Assembly (NCBI GenBank): GCA_965214115.1
Contig: CBDCAU010000003.1
Span: 606,798-670,797, forward strand
From: Owenweeksia sp965214115
Lineage (GTDB): Bacteria > Bacteroidota > Bacteroidia > Flavobacteriales > Schleiferiaceae
Direction: 5' to 3'
Length of the DNA stretch: 64,000 bases
In this document: piece after piece, positions 50,479-57,774 of the stretch
How the letters are laid out: each line of letters starts with the position of its first letter
Position numbering within the stretch: the first letter of the stretch is position 1
Notes under the pieces: model-generated
What the model saw: the letters and a program-made list of their open reading frames with translations, nothing else
The model's database searches: none
Told to the model about the DNA's origin: nothing
Program-made: the position numbers and the translations under genes

Positions 50479-51303
50479 TTAGAGAGTGGAGGTCTGCGAA
50501 GTCATTACCATAAACATTTCGCCGCCCGTTTGTGGATTGGGGATTTTGCTGGTGGTGTTGTTCCGGGTGAGCAGCATTTTGCCCGTTTTCAAGTCAAATG
50601 TCGCATCGCCGCTCATATTCATCTCCACATTTTCCGTGCCTTCCCCTTCCATTTTAAAACTGCTCGGCACAATTTTCATTTTTAGTTTCACCTGCTTGGA
50701 AGTAACTTCCTCAGCGGTAAAATCCATTTTCATTGTGACCTTCTGCCCATTGGCCTCTTGGTCCACTTCTTTGGTCCACGTTTGGCCTTGCGTGATTTCC
50801 TCTTCGGGGAATTCCACAAAAAGCTGGCGGCTGAACTGGCTCATAATCACCATACCATCGGCGGTCATTTCAGGTTCTTCCACCACCTCGCCGCGCGCGT
50901 TCACTTTAAAAGTGATTTTTTCGTTCAGCACTCCGCCCATCTGCGAGGCTACTTGTTGCGCCATCGGCCCGCCGGCCTCGGGATTGTCGCTGTCGTAAGA
51001 AATTTGCATCCCCATCATTTCTTGGTCCAGCTTCAGGCGCGTCACCACATATTCTATGGTGTGGATGCCATCGGTTTTGCTGGTCACGGTGTATTCGCTG
51101 GAGGCGCTCACGTCCATCGAAATCATCTTTTCGCTCAGTTTTTCGTCCGAAAAGAAATTCATTTTCATCTTGGCCTCCATTTGGGTTTTTTCGCCCACGG
51201 GAAGGTCCAGCCGGAGTGTCACGCCTTTGGGAGCGCCGCCATTCTCGGCAAAAAGGGTAGTCGCCATCAATGCTGCCAACATCGTTATCATCATCTTTTT
51301 CAT
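50479..51303 (-). CDS. Secreted DUF6263-like protein
   Basis: A 274-residue protein with a signal peptide (MKKMMITMLAALMATTLFA) and a beta-rich body: KGVTLRLDLPVGEKTQMEAK, EYTVTSKTDGIHTIEYVVTR, WTKEVDQEANGQKVTMKMDF, LKTGKMLLTRNNTTS. This matches the general form of DUF6263 and related periplasmic or outer-membrane-facing proteins of unknown function. No catalytic motif is visible. A TATCTTTG -7-like box lies on the reverse strand at 51324-51331, but without a clear -33. Confidence 0.7.
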   Translation of the reverse strand: MKKMMITMLAALMATTLFAENGGAPKGVTLRLDLPVGEKTQMEAKMKMNFFSDEKLSEKMISMDVSASSEYTVTSKTDGIHTIEYVVTRLKLDQEMMGMQISYDSDNPEAGGPMAQQVASQMGGVLNEKITFKVNARGEVVEEPEMTADGMVIMSQFSRQLFVEFPEEEITQGQTWTKEVDQEANGQKVTMKMDFTAEEVTSKQVKLKMKIVPSSFKMEGEGTENVEMNMSGDATFDLKTGKMLLTRNNTTSKIPNPQTGGEMFMVMTSQTSTL

Positions 51304-51503
51304 TGGGATAAATTTGTTTTGGGCAAAGATAAGCGGGGTAAATTATAGGATTCAGATTTCAGAATATAGAAGCCGGAGTTGGAAACCCATCTTTATGAAA
51401 CCTGAAATCTGAAACCTAAAACCTGAAACCTCCTCCCGTGTTTAAACATCAAATCAATTTCGTTTATTACTTTTGAAATTTCTTATCAAAAAATTATAAA
51501 ATT

Positions 51504-52460
51504 ATGTCCATTACGCAGCTCAACTATTTAATAGCCGTGTACAACTATCGCCATTTTGCACGCGCCGCCGAGGCGTGTTTTGTGACCCAGCCCACGCTCA
51601 GTATGCAAATCCAAAAGCTGGAGGACGAACTGGGCGTTTTGCTTTTCGACCGCAGCAAGCATCCCGTGCGGCCCACGGCTATCGGCGAGCAAATCATTGC
51701 CCAGGCGCGCATCGTGGTGCAAGAATCCGAGCGCGTTTTCCAAATTTTGCAATCGGAAAAAAACACTTTGGAAGGACTTTTCAAGCTGGGCGTGATTCCC
51801 ACCATCGCTTCCTCGCTCATCCCGCGTTTTGTGAAAGATTTCCATCAGAAATTTCCCAATCTTAAACTGCAAATCCAAGAATTGCAGACCCACCAGATTT
51901 TGGACAAACTGCGGATGGACCAATTGGACGCCGGCATTTTGGCCACGCCCTTGGATGAGCGCGGCATCATCGAAAAACCCTTGTACCACGAGCCTTTTAT
52001 GGCGTTCATCCCAGATGGGCACAGGCTTTCCGGCGAAGAATTTATTACCAATTCCGAACTGAAAATCCACGATATGTTGTTGCTGAACGAAGGCCACTGC
52101 TTCCGCAACAGCATTCTTAATTTATGTAATCAAACCGAAAACGGCCAGCAAAAAGCGGTGGATCTGGAAAGCGGGAATTTCGAAACTTTGCTCGGCCTCA
52201 GCAAGCAGGGTTTTGGGATGACGCTAATTCCCTACCTGCACACCCTGACCCTTTCGGAAGATGACCAAAAAATGGTGAAACCCCTCGCTGAGCCGCGCCC
52301 CGTAAGAGAAGTGAGCCTTGTTTACACCCGCGCCGAACTGAAAATAAAGGCCATCAACCAACTTCACAAAGTCATCCTGCGAAACCTTCCTGATAAAATT
52401 TCGTTGAGCAAAAAACCCGTGGTTAGCCCACTTCATCGAAAAACGAAGGCCACGGTTTAA
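51504..52460 (+). CDS. oxyR: Hydrogen peroxide sensor OxyR (LysR family)
   Basis: A 318-residue regulator. Residues ~1-60 are a winged HTH (LNYLIAVYNYRHFARAAEAC, TQPTLSMQIQKLEDELGVLL). The sensor domain has the redox pair in GHCFRNSILNLC; the cysteines fall at residues 199 and 208, exactly the numbers known for E. coli OxyR, so disulfide sensing of peroxide is very likely. Targets (catalase, peroxiredoxin) are not in the window. A TACTTTTG box lies at 51468-51475. Confidence 0.93.
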   Translation: MSITQLNYLIAVYNYRHFARAAEACFVTQPTLSMQIQKLEDELGVLLFDRSKHPVRPTAIGEQIIAQARIVVQESERVFQILQSEKNTLEGLFKLGVIPTIASSLIPRFVKDFHQKFPNLKLQIQELQTHQILDKLRMDQLDAGILATPLDERGIIEKPLYHEPFMAFIPDGHRLSGEEFITNSELKIHDMLLLNEGHCFRNSILNLCNQTENGQQKAVDLESGNFETLLGLSKQGFGMTLIPYLHTLTLSEDDQKMVKPLAEPRPVREVSLVYTRAELKIKAINQLHKVILRNLPDKISLSKKPVVSPLHRKTKATV

Positions 52461-52481
52461 AAGGTTTTTTACATTTGAAAG

Positions 52482-53087
52482 GTGAATACGAAGTCTCAAC
52501 ACATCCCGCTTTTTCCGCTCGGCGTTTTTCTACTGCCGGGCGAAACCACGCAGTTGCACATTTTTGAAAATCGCTACAAAGATTTGCTGAAAGACTGCCG
52601 CAACGAGGCGATGGGTTTTGGGATTCCCTTTTCCAAACAGTTGAATACCAAAAGTTTGGGAAGTTATGTGGTGGTTACCGAAATTTTGCAAACCTACCCC
52701 GGCGGCGAAATGGATGTCATCGTAAAATGCACGGATAATTTTCGTCTGAACAAATTCTTTTTCCAGGCGCGCGGCAAAACCTACCCTGGCGGCGAGGTGA
52801 TTTTTTTGGAAAACTATCCCGAAACGGAAATGGCCAGCCCCGCTCTGAATTTCGAATTCCGCGAAAAAATGATGGGACTGGACCTGGCGGCGGAATTAGT
52901 GAAAACGGGCGACTTGACCTTGGCCGACATCGCGGCGCATTTACAAATGGGCGATTCCGAAAAGCTGGACTACGCGGCGCTGGACCACCCTGCTCATCGC
53001 GAAAATTTTCTCCATAATTACCTGCGCTACCTCGAACTTTTGCAGAATCAGGAAGCCAGTATTTTTAAAAATATCTATCTCAATTAA
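52482..53087 (+). CDS. Lon N-terminal (LON substrate-binding) domain protein
   Basis: A 201-residue protein made only of a LON substrate-binding domain: IPLFPLGVFLLPGETTQLHI with FENRYKDLLKDCR is the typical opening. There is no AAA+ or protease part. Stand-alone versions are widespread; roles in protein quality control are suspected but not shown. It starts at GTG only ~5 bases after a TACATTTG box (52470-52477), so a leaderless message is possible. Confidence 0.85.
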   Translation: MNTKSQHIPLFPLGVFLLPGETTQLHIFENRYKDLLKDCRNEAMGFGIPFSKQLNTKSLGSYVVVTEILQTYPGGEMDVIVKCTDNFRLNKFFFQARGKTYPGGEVIFLENYPETEMASPALNFEFREKMMGLDLAAELVKTGDLTLADIAAHLQMGDSEKLDYAALDHPAHRENFLHNYLRYLELLQNQEASIFKNIYLN

Positions 53088-53115
53088 GGCGCGCAGCTTT
53101 TCTTTTCTTTTTTTG

Positions 53116-53877
53116 ATGATGGGAATATTTCTTTTTTCCTGTCAAAACGGTGCGGAAAATACCTCGCATTCCGCGAAAAATTCTCTAAAAAAATCGCCCG
53201 ATAAAAATTCTACCAAAGATTTATCTAAAAATAAAGAAAAACCCACTGCACTTTCGCGAAAAAATGCGGTGGGTTTTTTACAAAAATTTAGTAAAGAAAA
53301 CCGTGAAATAGATGCGGTCATAGCTACCCCTTTTGGGGAAATCAAAATCAGGCTTTATGAAAACACGCCTTTGCATCGCGCCAGTTTTGTCTATCTCGCC
53401 AAGCAAGATTATTTCGATGGGACGTGGTTTCACCGCGTCAGTCCCGAACACGTGATTCAGGCCGGAAACAATGACGAGCGAGCCACCGTGAACAAGCGCA
53501 CCCAACTGGGCGATTATCGGATTCCGGCTGAATTGGAAGCTGGTCATCTCCACCAAAAATACGCCGTGGCGGCCGCCCGCCGTTACGATGGCAATTCGGG
53601 AAAAGAATCGTTTCCATACGAATTTTACATCGTGTTGGGAAAGAGATACGAACCGCGCCAGTTGGAACTTTTGGGCGAAAAAGAAGGGATGGAATTTTCG
53701 CAACAGCAAAAGAATTTCTATTCGCAAAACGCCGGTTCGCCGCATTTGGACGGTGAACACACCGTTTTTGGCATCGTTACCGAAGGCCGCGAAATCGTGG
53801 ATAAAATCGCGCAAGTGGAATCCGATCAAGGCGAGTGGCCGCTAAAAAACATACCTATAAAAGTGGAGGTTTTTTGA
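53116..53877 (+). CDS. Cyclophilin-type peptidyl-prolyl isomerase, lipoprotein
   Basis: About 253 residues. A lipobox-like FLFSCQNG ends a signal peptide; the ATG at 53116 makes this signal very short. The frame is open upstream, and an ATT at 53083 would give a classic longer one (KARSFSFLFLMMGIFLFSC). After a Lys/Ser-rich linker (residues ~15-65) the cyclophilin fold starts at DAVIATPFGEIKIRLYENTP, with the catalytic FHRV, IQAGN and HTVFGIVTEGREIVDKI. It should fold proteins in the periplasm. A terminator-like hairpin lies inside the linker-coding DNA. Confidence 0.85.
   Translation: MMGIFLFSCQNGAENTSHSAKNSLKKSPDKNSTKDLSKNKEKPTALSRKNAVGFLQKFSKENREIDAVIATPFGEIKIRLYENTPLHRASFVYLAKQDYFDGTWFHRVSPEHVIQAGNNDERATVNKRTQLGDYRIPAELEAGHLHQKYAVAAARRYDGNSGKESFPYEFYIVLGKRYEPRQLELLGEKEGMEFSQQQKNFYSQNAGSPHLDGEHTVFGIVTEGREIVDKIAQVESDQGEWPLKNIPIKVEVF
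53237..53278 (+). other. Terminator-like hairpin inside the cyclophilin gene
   Basis: AAAAACCCACTGCA (53237-53250) pairs with TGCGGTGGGTTTTT (53265-53278) over 14 bp with one G-T pair; the loop contains TTTCGCGAAA. A T6 stretch ends the 3' arm. The core matches the terminator at 37281-37314. It falls in the linker between signal peptide and isomerase domain. Confidence 0.65.
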
Positions 53878-53928
53878 AGGCCAATTTTGTCGAGATAGAA
53901 ATTCCTATCAAAAATTATGTTTTAAAAA

Positions 53929-53959
53929 TTTGCGCCCCTCAATCATTTCCCTACATTTG
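53929..53959 (+). promoter_or_regulatory. Bacteroidota promoter before the Trp-rich leader
   Basis: TTTG (53929-53932), 19 bases, TACATTTG (53952-53959), an exact consensus match. The leader ATG is only 5 bases further, so the transcript may be leaderless. Confidence 0.82.
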
Positions 53960-53964
53960 AACCG

Positions 53965-54057
53965 ATGAAAATGATGCACCGCCATAATTGTTATATGCAC
54001 TTCACCAAAAATTGGTGGGCGACAATTGGTGGCGGGCCGTTTTCGAAGATTTTTTAG
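53965..54057 (+). CDS. 30-residue leader peptide with tandem Trp codons
   Basis: Begins MKMMHRHNCYMHF and ends GGGPFSKIF, with Trp-Trp encoded by TGGTGG at 54013-54018. It follows an exact promoter and precedes a terminator by 23 bp. Two pairings suggest attenuation. The terminator stem is AAGCCCCG/CGGGGCTT. GGCGGG at 54031-54036, just past the Trp codons, can instead pair with CCCGCC at 54085-54090 in the terminator's 5' arm. A ribosome stalled on Trp would leave GGCGGG free and favour read-through; one reaching the stop at 54055 would cover it. This is an inference from sequence. Confidence 0.6.
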   Translation: MKMMHRHNCYMHFTKNWWATIGGGPFSKIF

Positions 54058-54080
54058 ACAAAGATTTAACAAACACAAAG

Positions 54081-54113
54081 AAGCCCCGCCCATTTTTTGG
54101 ACGGGGCTTTTTT
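54081..54113 (+). terminator. Attenuator-type terminator
   Basis: AAGCCCCG (54081-54088) pairs with CGGGGCTT (54102-54109), T-run to 54113. It lies between the Trp leader and the hypothetical gene at 54151. Confidence 0.8.
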
Positions 54114-54150
54114 CATTCAAAAATGGCGATTTCATAAAAATAAAAAACCG

Positions 54151-54516
54151 ATGAAAAACTACGCAAAAACGCTGCAAAGCAATGGCAGTTCCGTGATGGA
54201 AAAGTTGATTCCGCTGAGGCTGGGTAAGGAAAACAATCTGCAATGGAACGCCCTGCAAATGATGGAAAACGCGGCCACGGAAATGAGAGGACGGCTGCAA
54301 ACGCACCTACCTGAAAACTGCACGGAAAACGTGCAACAGGTTCAGATGCAGCATTTTGAAGAAATGAAAAATCCCGAAAAGGTGTTTTTGAAAGCGCAGT
54401 TTTACGGGATGAGCGCGGATGAATTGCTGTTGAAAATCTTCGTGCACCAAATTGCCCCCAAGGGAAAAACGGCGAAGTTGGCACGGGCGGTGTATCATTT
54501 GAAAATCGGGCGGTAA
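54151..54516 (+). CDS. Hypothetical protein under leader control, 121 aa
   Basis: Starts MKNYAKTLQSNGSSVMEKLI at the first ATG after the attenuator. The protein looks fully helical, with no signal peptide or membrane segment (LQWNALQMMENAATEMRGRL, FYGMSADELLLKIFVHQIAP, and a basic end). It has one Trp and no similarity I can see to tryptophan enzymes. The attenuator upstream suggests amino-acid-dependent expression. Function unknown. Confidence 0.6.
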   Translation: MKNYAKTLQSNGSSVMEKLIPLRLGKENNLQWNALQMMENAATEMRGRLQTHLPENCTENVQQVQMQHFEEMKNPEKVFLKAQFYGMSADELLLKIFVHQIAPKGKTAKLARAVYHLKIGR

Positions 54517-54555
54517 AAAAAGCATTGAAAGTTTACCGCATTTGAGATGCAAATT

Positions 54556-54906
54556 TTATCCACCCACCCGTTTCACTTTATAGCCATTTTTTGATAAAAA
54601 ATCCATCGCTTTTTCGCGGATATTTCCTTGCAAAATAATTTCACCGCTTTTGCTGCTGCCGCCCACCGCGCAATGTTTTTTTAGGCTCTTCGCCAGCTTT
54701 TCCAGTTCGTCCTCGCTGCCTTGGAATCCTTTGATAATCACAGCTGTTTTGCCGCCGCGCCCCTTTTTTTCAAAGTGCGCTTCCAAATTTTGCTCGGATG
54801 GGGGCGGGGTTTCCACCGTTTCTTCGGCATTCAAATTCAAATCGTCATTGGTGCTGTAAACCAAGCCGCCGAGGTCGGAGAGGGAGGTGGGTTTTTTTGC
54901 GCTCAT
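54556..54906 (-). CDS. SUI1/YciH-type translation initiation factor homologue
   Basis: A 116-residue protein. The C-terminal ~75 residues form an eIF1/SUI1 fold: RGGKTAVIIKGFQGSEDELE, LAKSLKKHCAVGGSSKSGEI and ILQGNIREKAMDFLSKNGYK. The N-terminal tail is Ser/Asp/Glu-rich and disordered. Bacterial members (YciH) act on initiation fidelity under stress, but roles are modest. It converges with the hypothetical gene at 54151. Confidence 0.92.
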   Translation of the reverse strand: MSAKKPTSLSDLGGLVYSTNDDLNLNAEETVETPPPSEQNLEAHFEKKGRGGKTAVIIKGFQGSEDELEKLAKSLKKHCAVGGSSKSGEIILQGNIREKAMDFLSKNGYKVKRVGG

Positions 54907-54923
54907 TTTTTAAGGAAAAATCG

Positions 54924-55254
54924 TTAACCAATAATTTCTACTAAATCTTCGCCAGATTCTAAAAATCTGACTGCCGTTTCCAAATGATTTTTCAAAATCA
55001 CTTTCAAAACACGGTTGGGAACATTGGAATTTCTCAACCAAATAATTTTAGGAGGTGGTCTGAATTGACTTAAAAGTATCACAAAATCAAAATCTTTTGT
55101 CAATACTACTGCATTCTCCGATTTTGCCTTGTGAAATATGTTTTGGTCAGAGGCATCTCGCAATCCAATATTCCGAATAGGCTGTGCTCTGATTTTGTCA
55201 AATTCTCGGTTTACCCACGCGGCTATGGCAGGAGAAATGTGAGCAAATTCTCAT
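54924..55254 (-). pseudogene. DUF5615 PIN-like toxin with an N-terminal deletion
   Basis: The ATG at 55254 overlaps the DUF433 stop by 4 bp and starts MRI, but after ATTTG the frame is wrong and stops early. One frame over, the code reads AHISPAIAAWVNREFDKIRA, then IRNIGLRDASDQNIFHKAKS, VVLTKDFDFVILL and so on to the end, typical DUF5615. Compared with the usual MRIWLDAHISP, about 8 bases are missing, which removes the first catalytic Asp. The remaining open part starts at 55163. The toxin is probably dead. Confidence 0.78.
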
Positions 55255-55475
55255 ACCGTGATGACGGGATGGTTAAATTGCGCGCTGGCGTATTTAAGGA
55301 CGGCATCAATGTCCCCACTTTCCAAATCGGGATGCTCTTCCAATATTTCTTCTTTAGAAAGTCCAAATGCCAGTAAATCCAGTACATCCATAACCCGAAT
55401 CCGCATCCCGCAGATGCACGGTCGCCCGCCACATTGTTCGGGATTTATAGTGATACGATTTTTCCAATTTTCCAT
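55251..55475 (-). CDS. DUF433 antitoxin
   Basis: A 74-residue DUF433 protein: NRITINPEQCGGRPCICGMR, then IRVMDVLDLLAFGLSKEEIL and EHPDLESGDIDAVLKYA, a compact HTH-like antitoxin. It is paired with the DUF5615 gene downstream (4-bp overlap), now damaged. It may still work as a repressor. Confidence 0.9.
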   Translation of the reverse strand: MENWKNRITINPEQCGGRPCICGMRIRVMDVLDLLAFGLSKEEILEEHPDLESGDIDAVLKYASAQFNHPVITV

Positions 55476-55490
55476 AGCAAAATTTGGCTT

Positions 55491-55877
55491 TTATTTCCAA
55501 TACGTTTTTATTGGATATTTGGGGATATTTTCATCTTTAGTTACCAAAGTAAAATCTTCCATTTGAGCTCGACTGATGAGCAAACGGTCAAATGGGTCAC
55601 GGTGAATAAATTCTAAATTGGAGAGGTTGGCAATGTGAGTTGTGGAAATGGGTAAAGTAGCTACTTCTCCTCGGTTTTTCATTTCGTTTTCAATACGAGA
55701 AATAGGAACATCTAAGCTCAACTTTTTTAGTTGGGATTTAATAGCAATTTCCCAAATGGAAACCATACTGAGAAAAGTAGGTTTTTCAATCACGATTTCT
55801 CGTACATTTTTGGTTAGAAAAGTATCATTGTTCAATATCCAAATAATGACGTGCGTATCTAATAAATACTTAGTCAT
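55491..55877 (-). CDS. PIN-domain toxin (VapC-like)
   Basis: A 128-residue PIN RNase. Acidic residues are in place: Asp in YLLDTHVIIWIL, Glu in SIWEIAIKSQL, Asp pair in HRDPFDRLLISRAQ. Its start overlaps the antitoxin stop by 8 bp; an ATG one codon upstream is equally possible. It probably cleaves RNA when the antitoxin is lost. A close relative is at 56181. Confidence 0.9.
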   Translation of the reverse strand: MTKYLLDTHVIIWILNNDTFLTKNVREIVIEKPTFLSMVSIWEIAIKSQLKKLSLDVPISRIENEMKNRGEVATLPISTTHIANLSNLEFIHRDPFDRLLISRAQMEDFTLVTKDENIPKYPIKTYWK

Positions 55878-56103
55878 CATCCGAAAGGATTGGGTCGAAA
55901 AACTCATCAATTGGGTCGTCAAAGCCCTCCAACATTTTGATTTTTCCCTTCAGGGATCCAAAGACCTTCATCCGCTTTTTTCGCCGTTCTTCCTTGCTCA
56001 GTTCCGGTTTTTTATCCGCTATCGAATCTAAAAGCTCCTCAAAGGCCGCCTTTTCTGAGGGAGACAGTTTCTCCCACTTTTCTAAGATTTCAGTGTTGTT
56101 CAT
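55870..56103 (-). CDS. Antitoxin of the PIN pair at 55491
   Basis: A 77-residue charged helical protein. The N-terminal half (LEKWEKLSPSEKAAFEELLD) is unlike the second copy at 56560, but the C-terminus KGKIKMLEGFDDPIDEFFD is almost identical there (KGKIKMLEGFDDPI), so this tail is probably the toxin-neutralising region. A C8 run lies at 56153-56160 upstream of the gene. Confidence 0.82.
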   Translation of the reverse strand: MNNTEILEKWEKLSPSEKAAFEELLDSIADKKPELSKEERRKKRMKVFGSLKGKIKMLEGFDDPIDEFFDPILSDDD

Positions 56104-56180
56104 AATTCAAAAATAATTATTTTCTTAATCCAACAAATAATTTTAGTCTAAACCCCCCCCAGTTTTCTATAGCAAAATTT

Positions 56181-56567
56181 TTATTTCCAATAGGTTTCAA
56201 CCGGATATTTTTTGATGTATTTATCTCTTGTCAATAATGTCAATTTTTCTTTCTGCGCTTGGCTTATTAAAAGTCTATCAAATGGGTCACCGTGAATCAA
56301 CTCTAAGGATGATAAATTTAAAATGTGGGAAAGTGAGATGGGCAAAATTTCAGAATCGGACTTGTTTTTCATCACATCTTTAATCTGTGAAATGGGGATT
56401 TTTGTTTCCAATTTTCCTAATTGTGATTTTATCACCAATTCCCAGATATTGACTGCACTGATAAAAGTGTCTTGATGAGCAATGATTTTGGCAGTTTTTA
56501 GCGGAAGTTTTTTATCCTCTTCCAAATACCATAGAATAACGTGGGTATCCAATAAATACTTAGTCAT
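56181..56567 (-). CDS. PIN-domain toxin (VapC-like), second copy
   Basis: A 128-residue PIN RNase with YLLDTHVILWYLEEDKKLPL, NIWELVIKSQLGKLETKIPI and HGDPFDRLLISQAQKEKLTL. Clearly paralogous to the gene at 55491, about half identical by eye. Its start overlaps the antitoxin stop by 8 bp in the same way. Active-site residues are intact. Confidence 0.9.
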   Translation of the reverse strand: MTKYLLDTHVILWYLEEDKKLPLKTAKIIAHQDTFISAVNIWELVIKSQLGKLETKIPISQIKDVMKNKSDSEILPISLSHILNLSSLELIHGDPFDRLLISQAQKEKLTLLTRDKYIKKYPVETYWK

Positions 56568-56805
56568 CTTCGGGAAAAATAGCGCCGTCAAATCCTTCAA
56601 TGGGGTCATCAAATCCTTCCAGCATTTTAATCTTTCCTTTTAATGCCCCAAAGCCCTTTTTTCGCAATTCTTGTTTTTGCATCTCAATGCTCAATTTAGG
56701 CTCTTTTGATTTTTCTTGTAAAAGGGATTTGACATATTGCTTCAAAGCCTTTTTTTGCTGTGAAGGCAATTTTCCAATTTGTTCCAAAAGTTCGGCATCA
56801 CTCAT
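56560..56805 (-). CDS. Antitoxin of the PIN pair at 56181
   Basis: An 81-residue protein starting MSDAELLEQIGKLPSQQKKA; helical and charged, ending FGALKGKIKMLEGFDDPIEG and FPEDD. The shared tail with the antitoxin at 55870 suggests duplication of the whole module. Cross-neutralisation is possible. Confidence 0.82.
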   Translation of the reverse strand: MSDAELLEQIGKLPSQQKKALKQYVKSLLQEKSKEPKLSIEMQKQELRKKGFGALKGKIKMLEGFDDPIEGFDGAIFPEDD

Positions 56806-56817
56806 AGCTCAAAGATA

Positions 56818-57774
56818 CTATTTTTTCAACCCAATTTCCGCCAACCGTTCCTCCAAATATTCCCCTGCCGAAATATCTTCAAATTGCTTTGGGTGATTTT
56901 CATCGACGCATTCTTGCAAGCAATCGAGCCGCATTTCCGAACGCGGGTGCAGGAAAAACGGAATGGAAAACCGCGACTGTCCCCACTTTTCGCGCGGTGG
57001 GTTTACCACGCGGTGGGTGGTGCTGCGCAGTTGGTTATTGGTCAACCGTTGCAGCATATCTCCCACGTTCACAACGATTTGCTCAGGCAATGCAGTTACG
57101 TCCACCCACTCGTTTTGCTTGTTCAGTACCTGCAAACCTTCCGCGCTGGCGCCCATCAAAAGCGTAATCAAATTGATGTCTTCGTGTTCGGCGGCGCGCA
57201 CGGCATCCTTCGGTTCGTCGGTAATCGGTGGGTAGTGAATCGGCCGCAAAATGCTGTTTCCGTTGTGGATTTTGTCATCAAAATAATGCTCATTTAATCC
57301 CAAATAAAGGGCAATGGCGCGTAACATATTTTGCCCCGCTTCTTCCAAAGTTTGATATACTTCCTTGCCGATTTTATTAAAGGCCGGAAGTTCATCTACT
57401 TGTATATTTTTAGGATATTCATTTTGAATGGAATCGCCATCTTCCACATATTGGCCAAAATGCCAAAATTCTTTTAAATCCCCCGTGTTTCTTCCTTTGG
57501 CGTGTTCTCTACCAAAAGAGGTATAACCACGTTGCCCCGCCAAACCCTCAATTTCATACTTTTTTTTGATAGATTCATCTAACTCAAAAAAGGTTTGAAC
57601 TTGTTTATACAATTCATCACTTTTTTCATCAGGAAGGCCGTGATTTTTTACCGCTACGAAGCCGATTTCTTCATACGCTTTGCCCAGTTTTTCAACAAAA
57701 TTTTGCTTCTTTTTTGCATCTCCCGACAGGAAATCGGCCAAGTCCACCGAGGGGATGTTCGCGTTATTTTTCAT
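56818..57774 (-). CDS. Isopenicillin N synthase-like 2OG/Fe(II) oxygenase
   Basis: A 318-residue non-haem iron oxygenase. The N-terminal DIOX_N region is IPSVDLADFL and GFVAVKNHGLPDEK. The iron ligands are in AAEHEDINLITLL (HxD) and STTHRVVNP (distal His), and RFSIPFFLHP carries the 2-oxoglutarate-binding R-x-S. Substrate is unknown. It overlaps the lipid kinase gene by 11 bp, so they are coexpressed. Confidence 0.9.
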   Translation of the reverse strand: MKNNANIPSVDLADFLSGDAKKKQNFVEKLGKAYEEIGFVAVKNHGLPDEKSDELYKQVQTFFELDESIKKKYEIEGLAGQRGYTSFGREHAKGRNTGDLKEFWHFGQYVEDGDSIQNEYPKNIQVDELPAFNKIGKEVYQTLEEAGQNMLRAIALYLGLNEHYFDDKIHNGNSILRPIHYPPITDEPKDAVRAAEHEDINLITLLMGASAEGLQVLNKQNEWVDVTALPEQIVVNVGDMLQRLTNNQLRSTTHRVVNPPREKWGQSRFSIPFFLHPRSEMRLDCLQECVDENHPKQFEDISAGEYLEERLAEIGLKK

